A DNA stretch of 64,000 nucleotides, taken from the NCBI GenBank assembly GCA_949282745.1, contig CASDQM010000047.1, forward strand, positions 372,001 to 436,000, written 5' to 3'. This stretch comes from an uncultured Sutterella sp. (lineage in GTDB: Bacteria > Pseudomonadota > Gammaproteobacteria > Burkholderiales > Burkholderiaceae_F). The position numbers and the translations under genes were made by a program. The notes beneath the pieces were generated by a model. The model searched no databases, was not told the origin of the DNA, and saw only the letters and a program-made list of their open reading frames with translations. Positions 60,694 to 64,000 of the stretch are shown here, one piece after another; position 1 is the first letter of the stretch, and each line of letters starts with the position of its first letter.

Positions 60694-61698
60694 GTGAACC
60701 GAACCGTGAAAAACTTTCTGGCCGCTTTCGTTCTTTGTCTCGGTCTGATGACCGCCTCCGTGGATGCCGATGCCGCCCGCCGTTTCGGCGGTGGCGGCAG
60801 TTTCGGACGTTCCGCTCCGACCTTCTCGCAAAAGGCCGCTCCCTCGACGCCGGGGGTGCAGCAGCGCGCGAATCAGGCCCGTCAGCAACAGCAGCAACAG
60901 CAGACGCGTCCGCAGCAGGCTCCGCAACAGCGTCCCTCCATGATGCGCAGCGTCCTCACCGGCCTTGCCGCCGCGCTGGGGATTTCTGCCCTGCTCTCCA
61001 TGCTCGGCCTCGGCGGCGCCGAAATGGCGAGCCTTGTGATGGGTGCGATTCTCGCCGTGGTGGCGTTCTTCGCCATCCGCTTCCTGCTCGGCGCCTTCCT
61101 CGGCCGCAAGACGGCTGCCGTGCGCGGGGCTTCGGTGGAAATGCCGCGCGAACCCGTGCGTCCCGCCGAACCCGAACGCGCGCCCGAACCGATGCGCGCT
61201 TCGCCCGTCGAACCGATGCGTGAAGAGCCCGTTCGCCGCGGCAGCGTGATGGATGAATTCCGCTCGGGCCGCTTCGGTGCGGCGCCCGAAGAGGCGGCCG
61301 CCGTTGCGGACGCCGGCACGGCCGACATCACGCCCGACGACTTTGACCGCGAAGCCTTCCTGCGCGTGGCGAAGGAAAACTTCGTGAAGTTCCAGAAGGC
61401 CTGGGACACGGGCAACGTGATCGAACTCTCCGACTTCACGACGCAGGATCTCTTCATCGAGATCACGCACGCCCTGCGCGAGCGCGGCGCCCAGAACTAC
61501 GAAACGACCGTCCTGCAGCTCGACAATCAGCTCGTGGGCATCGCCCAGCAGGGCGAAGAGTACGTGGCCGTCGTGCACTTCACCGGGAAGCTCTCCGTGA
61601 GCGGCGAGGAAGAAATCGTCGACGACGACTGGATCCTCACGAAGCCCGTGAACAAGGAAGGCGGCTGGCTGCTCGCCGGCGTTTCCGGCAAGGCCTGA
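60694..61698 (+). CDS. Tim44-like domain membrane protein
   Basis: The 334-residue product has an N-terminal signal-like helix (about 8-27), a low-complexity Gln/Pro/Arg stretch (about 54-80), one or two membrane helices (about 88-130), a Pro/Glu/Arg linker (about 140-190) and a C-terminal Tim44-like domain (about 208-334, LRVAKENFVKFQKAWDTGNVIELSDFT then YVAVVHFTGKLSV). Such proteins (also TimA) are membrane-bound in Burkholderiales and follow ubiE. Role is unknown. Start is GTG 60694; GTG 60706 is close by. Confidence 0.82.
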   Translation: MNRTVKNFLAAFVLCLGLMTASVDADAARRFGGGGSFGRSAPTFSQKAAPSTPGVQQRANQARQQQQQQQTRPQQAPQQRPSMMRSVLTGLAAALGISALLSMLGLGGAEMASLVMGAILAVVAFFAIRFLLGAFLGRKTAAVRGASVEMPREPVRPAEPERAPEPMRASPVEPMREEPVRRGSVMDEFRSGRFGAAPEEAAAVADAGTADITPDDFDREAFLRVAKENFVKFQKAWDTGNVIELSDFTTQDLFIEITHALRERGAQNYETTVLQLDNQLVGIAQQGEEYVAVVHFTGKLSVSGEEEIVDDDWILTKPVNKEGGWLLAGVSGKA

Positions 61699-61723
61699 GC
61701 CTGAAGCCTTATTCCTAGGAAAG

Positions 61724-61764
61724 GACCCGGGACCGAATCCTTCGGTGCCGGGTCTCTTCATTTC
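61724..61764 (+). terminator. Putative terminator after the Tim44-like gene
   Basis: GACCCGG-G-ACCGAA pairs with TTCGGT-G-CCGGGTC, closing on TCC, with a TCTTCATTT stretch after it. Confidence 0.65.
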
Positions 61765-61909
61765 CGGCTACCCTTTGTAACAAGGGATGACCCCGCGGAA
61801 AGCCCCGAAGGGTGCGGGGGCGCCCTCTGATAAAATGCCCTTCCGATACAAGAACGGATCCCCCCGTCGGCCGATCGGCGCGTCGGGAGGGTGTATTCGG
61901 AGCTATTTG

Positions 61910-63274
61910 ATGAACATCGTGATTCTCGCCGCCGGCATGGGAAAGCGCATGCATTCCGTGTTGCCGAAGGTGCTGCAGCCCCTTGCGGGCCGTCCCATGC
62001 TCGAGCACGTGCTTGAAGCGACGTCCGGTTTTTCCTCGTCTCCCCGCGTCGTGGTCGTCGGGCATCGCGCCGAAGACGTCCGGGCCCGTTTCGGCGGACG
62101 CGACGACGTGACCTTCGCCCTGCAGGAACCGCAGCTCGGCACCGGGCACGCCCTCAAGGTGGCCTTCGGTCACCTGGATCCGTCGGACCCGAAGACGCTG
62201 GTGTGCCTCGGCGACGTGCCGCTTCTCTCGCGCGAAACGATCGCCGCGATGCAGGAGGAGGCTTCCGGACAGGACCTGGTTCTCTTGACGGTGGAGCTTC
62301 CCGATCCTACGGGTTACGGCCGCATCGTGCGCGACGAATTCGGGCGCGTCACGGCCATCGTGGAGGAAAAGGACGCCACGGTTCAGGAAAAGGCCATCCG
62401 CGAAGTGAACACGGGCATCATGGTTCTGCCCACCGACCGGCTCGAGCGCTGGCTCTCGAATCTTTCTAACAACAACGCTCAGGGCGAATACTATCTGACG
62501 GACGTGATCGGTCTCGCCGCGGCGGAAAACGCCACGATCTCCACCGTTCATCCGCGCCACGTCTATGAAGTGGAGGGCGTGAACTCCAAGGTGCAGCTCG
62601 CCCGACTCGAGCGCATGTGGCAGCGCGCGCAGGCGCAGCAGCTCCTCGAAGACGGGGTGACGCTGCTCGACCCCGAACGCATCGACATCCGCGGGCGCCT
62701 CACCTGCGGCCGCGACGTGGAAATCGACGTCGGCTGCGTTTTCGAGGGCGACGTCGTGCTCGAAGACAAGGTTCGCGTGGGCGCCTACTGCGTCCTCAAG
62801 GACACGGTCGTGCGCCGCGGGACCGAGATTCTTCCCTTCACGCACAGCGACGGAGCGGAAGTGGGCGAAAACTCCCGCGTGGGTCCCTACAGCCGGCTTC
62901 GCCCGGGTGCGCGGCTTGCCGGAGAAAATCACATCGGCAACTTCGTGGAAATCAAGAAGTCTTCCGTCGGTTTGCAAAGCAAGATCAATCACCTCTCCTA
63001 CGTGGGGGACGCCGAAGTGGGCGCGCGCGTCAACATCGGCGCGGGGACGATCACCTGCAATTACGACGGGGTCAACAAATTCAAAACCGTGATCGGCGAC
63101 GACGCCTTCATCGGCTCGGACACGCAGCTGGTGGCGCCCGTCACGGTGGGCGCCGGCGCGACGCTCGGGGCCGGGACGACGCTCACGCGCAATGCGCCGG
63201 AAGGCAAACTCACGCTTTCGCGCGCGAAACAGATGACGGTGGAGCACTGGGTGCGCCCGACGAAAAAACACTAA
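61910..63274 (+). CDS. glmU: Bifunctional GlmU (GlcN-1-P acetyltransferase / UDP-GlcNAc pyrophosphorylase)
   Basis: GlmU makes UDP-GlcNAc, the first peptidoglycan and LPS sugar nucleotide. The 454-residue product has the N-terminal pyrophosphorylase with [11 protein letters not shown] near 6-16 and QLGTGHALK near 76-84, and a C-terminal left-handed beta-helix acetyltransferase (about 250-454) with [11 protein letters not shown] and the CoA-site [17 protein letters not shown]. Start 61910 is fixed by homology and a GGAG site. glmS follows after 11 bases, so both hexosamine steps are in one operon. Confidence 0.96.
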   Translation: MNIVILAAGMGKRMHSVLPKVLQPLAGRPMLEHVLEATSGFSSSPRVVVVGHRAEDVRARFGGRDDVTFALQEPQLGTGHALKVAFGHLDPSDPKTLVCLGDVPLLSRETIAAMQEEASGQDLVLLTVELPDPTGYGRIVRDEFGRVTAIVEEKDATVQEKAIREVNTGIMVLPTDRLERWLSNLSNNNAQGEYYLTDVIGLAAAENATISTVHPRHVYEVEGVNSKVQLARLERMWQRAQAQQLLEDGVTLLDPERIDIRGRLTCGRDVEIDVGCVFEGDVVLEDKVRVGAYCVLKDTVVRRGTEILPFTHSDGAEVGENSRVGPYSRLRPGARLAGENHIGNFVEIKKSSVGLQSKINHLSYVGDAEVGARVNIGAGTITCNYDGVNKFKTVIGDDAFIGSDTQLVAPVTVGAGATLGAGTTLTRNAPEGKLTLSRAKQMTVEHWVRPTKKH

Positions 63275-63285
63275 GGAGAAGAATT

Positions 63286-64000
63286 ATGTGCGGCATTGTG
63301 GCAGCGGCGAGTCGCCGAGACATCGTTCCCACGCTCGTGGAGGGACTGCGCCGTTTGGAATACCGCGGCTATGACTCCTGCGGCGTGGCCGTTCTCTACG
63401 AAGGCGGTCTGCGGCGCGCCCGCAGCGTGGCCCGCGTGAAGGAACTCACCGAACAGATCCGCAAGGAGGCGCTCACGGGCACCACGGGGATCGCGCACAC
63501 GCGCTGGGCGACGCACGGAGCGCCCGCCGTCTGCAACGCGCATCCGCACTTTTCCGGAAACCGCATCGCGCTCGTTCACAACGGCATCATCGAGAACTAC
63601 GAGGAACTGCGCGCGGAACTTCTCGAGAAGGGTTACGAATTCCAGAGTCAGACCGATACCGAGGTCCTGACGCACTACATTCACGAGAAGGTGAAGTCGG
63701 CTTCCTCGCTTCTCGACGGCGTGATGGCCGCCCTGCCGCAGCTGCGCGGCAGCTACGCCATCGCCGTGATCGACGCCAAGGAACCCGGTCACGTCGTCGT
63801 GGCCCGTCAGGGTTCGCCCCTGGTGCTCGGGCTCGGCGAAGGGGAAAACTTCGCCGCCTCGGACGCCATGGCCGTCGCCGGCATCACGGACCGCTTCGTC
63901 TACCTCGAGGAGGGCGACGTGGGCGAAATCACGATCGACGACTGGAAGGTCTTCCGCCGTACGGAAGAGGGTGGCTACGCGCCCGCCGACCGTCCGGTCA
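63286..64000 (+). CDS. glmS: Glutamine--fructose-6-phosphate aminotransferase (partial)
   Basis: It makes glucosamine-6-phosphate from fructose-6-phosphate and glutamine. Only the first 238 codons are in the window; the gene runs off the right edge. The start [20 protein letters not shown] has the nucleophilic Cys that is exposed on removal of Met, and the glutaminase motifs [23 protein letters not shown]-like [13 protein letters not shown] near 67-79 and [10 protein letters not shown] near 99-108 are intact. A clear AAGGAG site precedes the ATG. It is coupled to glmU. Confidence 0.96.
   Translation, partial: MCGIVAAASRRDIVPTLVEGLRRLEYRGYDSCGVAVLYEGGLRRARSVARVKELTEQIRKEALTGTTGIAHTRWATHGAPAVCNAHPHFSGNRIALVHNGIIENYEELRAELLEKGYEFQSQTDTEVLTHYIHEKVKSASSLLDGVMAALPQLRGSYAIAVIDAKEPGHVVVARQGSPLVLGLGEGENFAASDAMAVAGITDRFVYLEEGDVGEITIDDWKVFRRTEEGGYAPADRPV

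Overview
The window is a compact, GC-rich bacterial chromosome segment carrying the replication-origin neighbourhood. Gene content and order (def-fmt-rsmB-DUF4390-ntrY-ntrX, DUF1840, DUF971-ubiE-Tim44, rpmH-rnpA-yidD-yidC-mnmE, mnmG-rsmG-parA-parB-atp) are betaproteobacterial (Burkholderiales). MenA next to a UbiE/MenG-type methylase, with no ubiJ-ubiB after the Tim44-like gene, suggests a menaquinone-based anaerobe such as a Sutterella/Parasutterella-type gut bacterium; this assignment is inference. No phage, insertion sequence, CRISPR array or classical accessory island is visible.

Layout. 0-9 kb: start of a DprA-like gene, def, an alpha/beta hydrolase, then fmt-rsmB-DUF4390-ntrY-ntrX-like. 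9-13 kb: YecA-family protein, ampG, rsuA, xthA, pyrE. 13-17 kb: gatCAB on the minus strand. 17-23.5 kb: the elongasome and cell-wall operon mreBCD-mrdA-mrdB plus rlpA. 23.5-31 kb: M20 peptidase, a small unknown protein, HIT protein, menA, ybeD, a DacA-like protein with no catalytic residues, birA, coaX, a SPOR-domain protein and a BON-domain lipoprotein. 31.2-31.6 kb: an AT-rich stretch with DnaA boxes, DnaA-trio-like repeats and an inverted repeat, my best candidate for the unwinding part of oriC. 31.6-37.7 kb: dnaA-dnaN-gyrB-nucleotidase on the minus strand. 37.7-38.2 kb: dnaA/rpmH divergent region with two more DnaA boxes. 38.2-54.9 kb: rpmH-rnpA-yidD-yidC, mnmE, mnmG-rsmG-marC, parAB and the complete ATP synthase operon. 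55-64 kb: usp, yggU, hemE, priA, tRNA-Arg(CCG), DUF971, ubiE, Tim44-like, glmU and the start of glmS.

How the parts work together. Replication initiation and segregation (dnaA, dnaN, gyrB, priA, parAB) sit with the translation and membrane-insertion machinery (rpmH, rnpA, yidC), envelope growth (mre/mrd, rlpA, glmU, glmS, ampG) and energy conservation (atp, menA, ubiE). Most genes are ordinary housekeeping loci. The unusual points are an NtrX-like regulator whose sigma54-activator ATPase is replaced by an unrecognised region, a PBP5-like pseudoenzyme, a possible two-part origin, DnaA boxes and a 26-bp palindrome in front of priA, and a decayed 3' half of a tRNA beside the intact tRNA-Arg.
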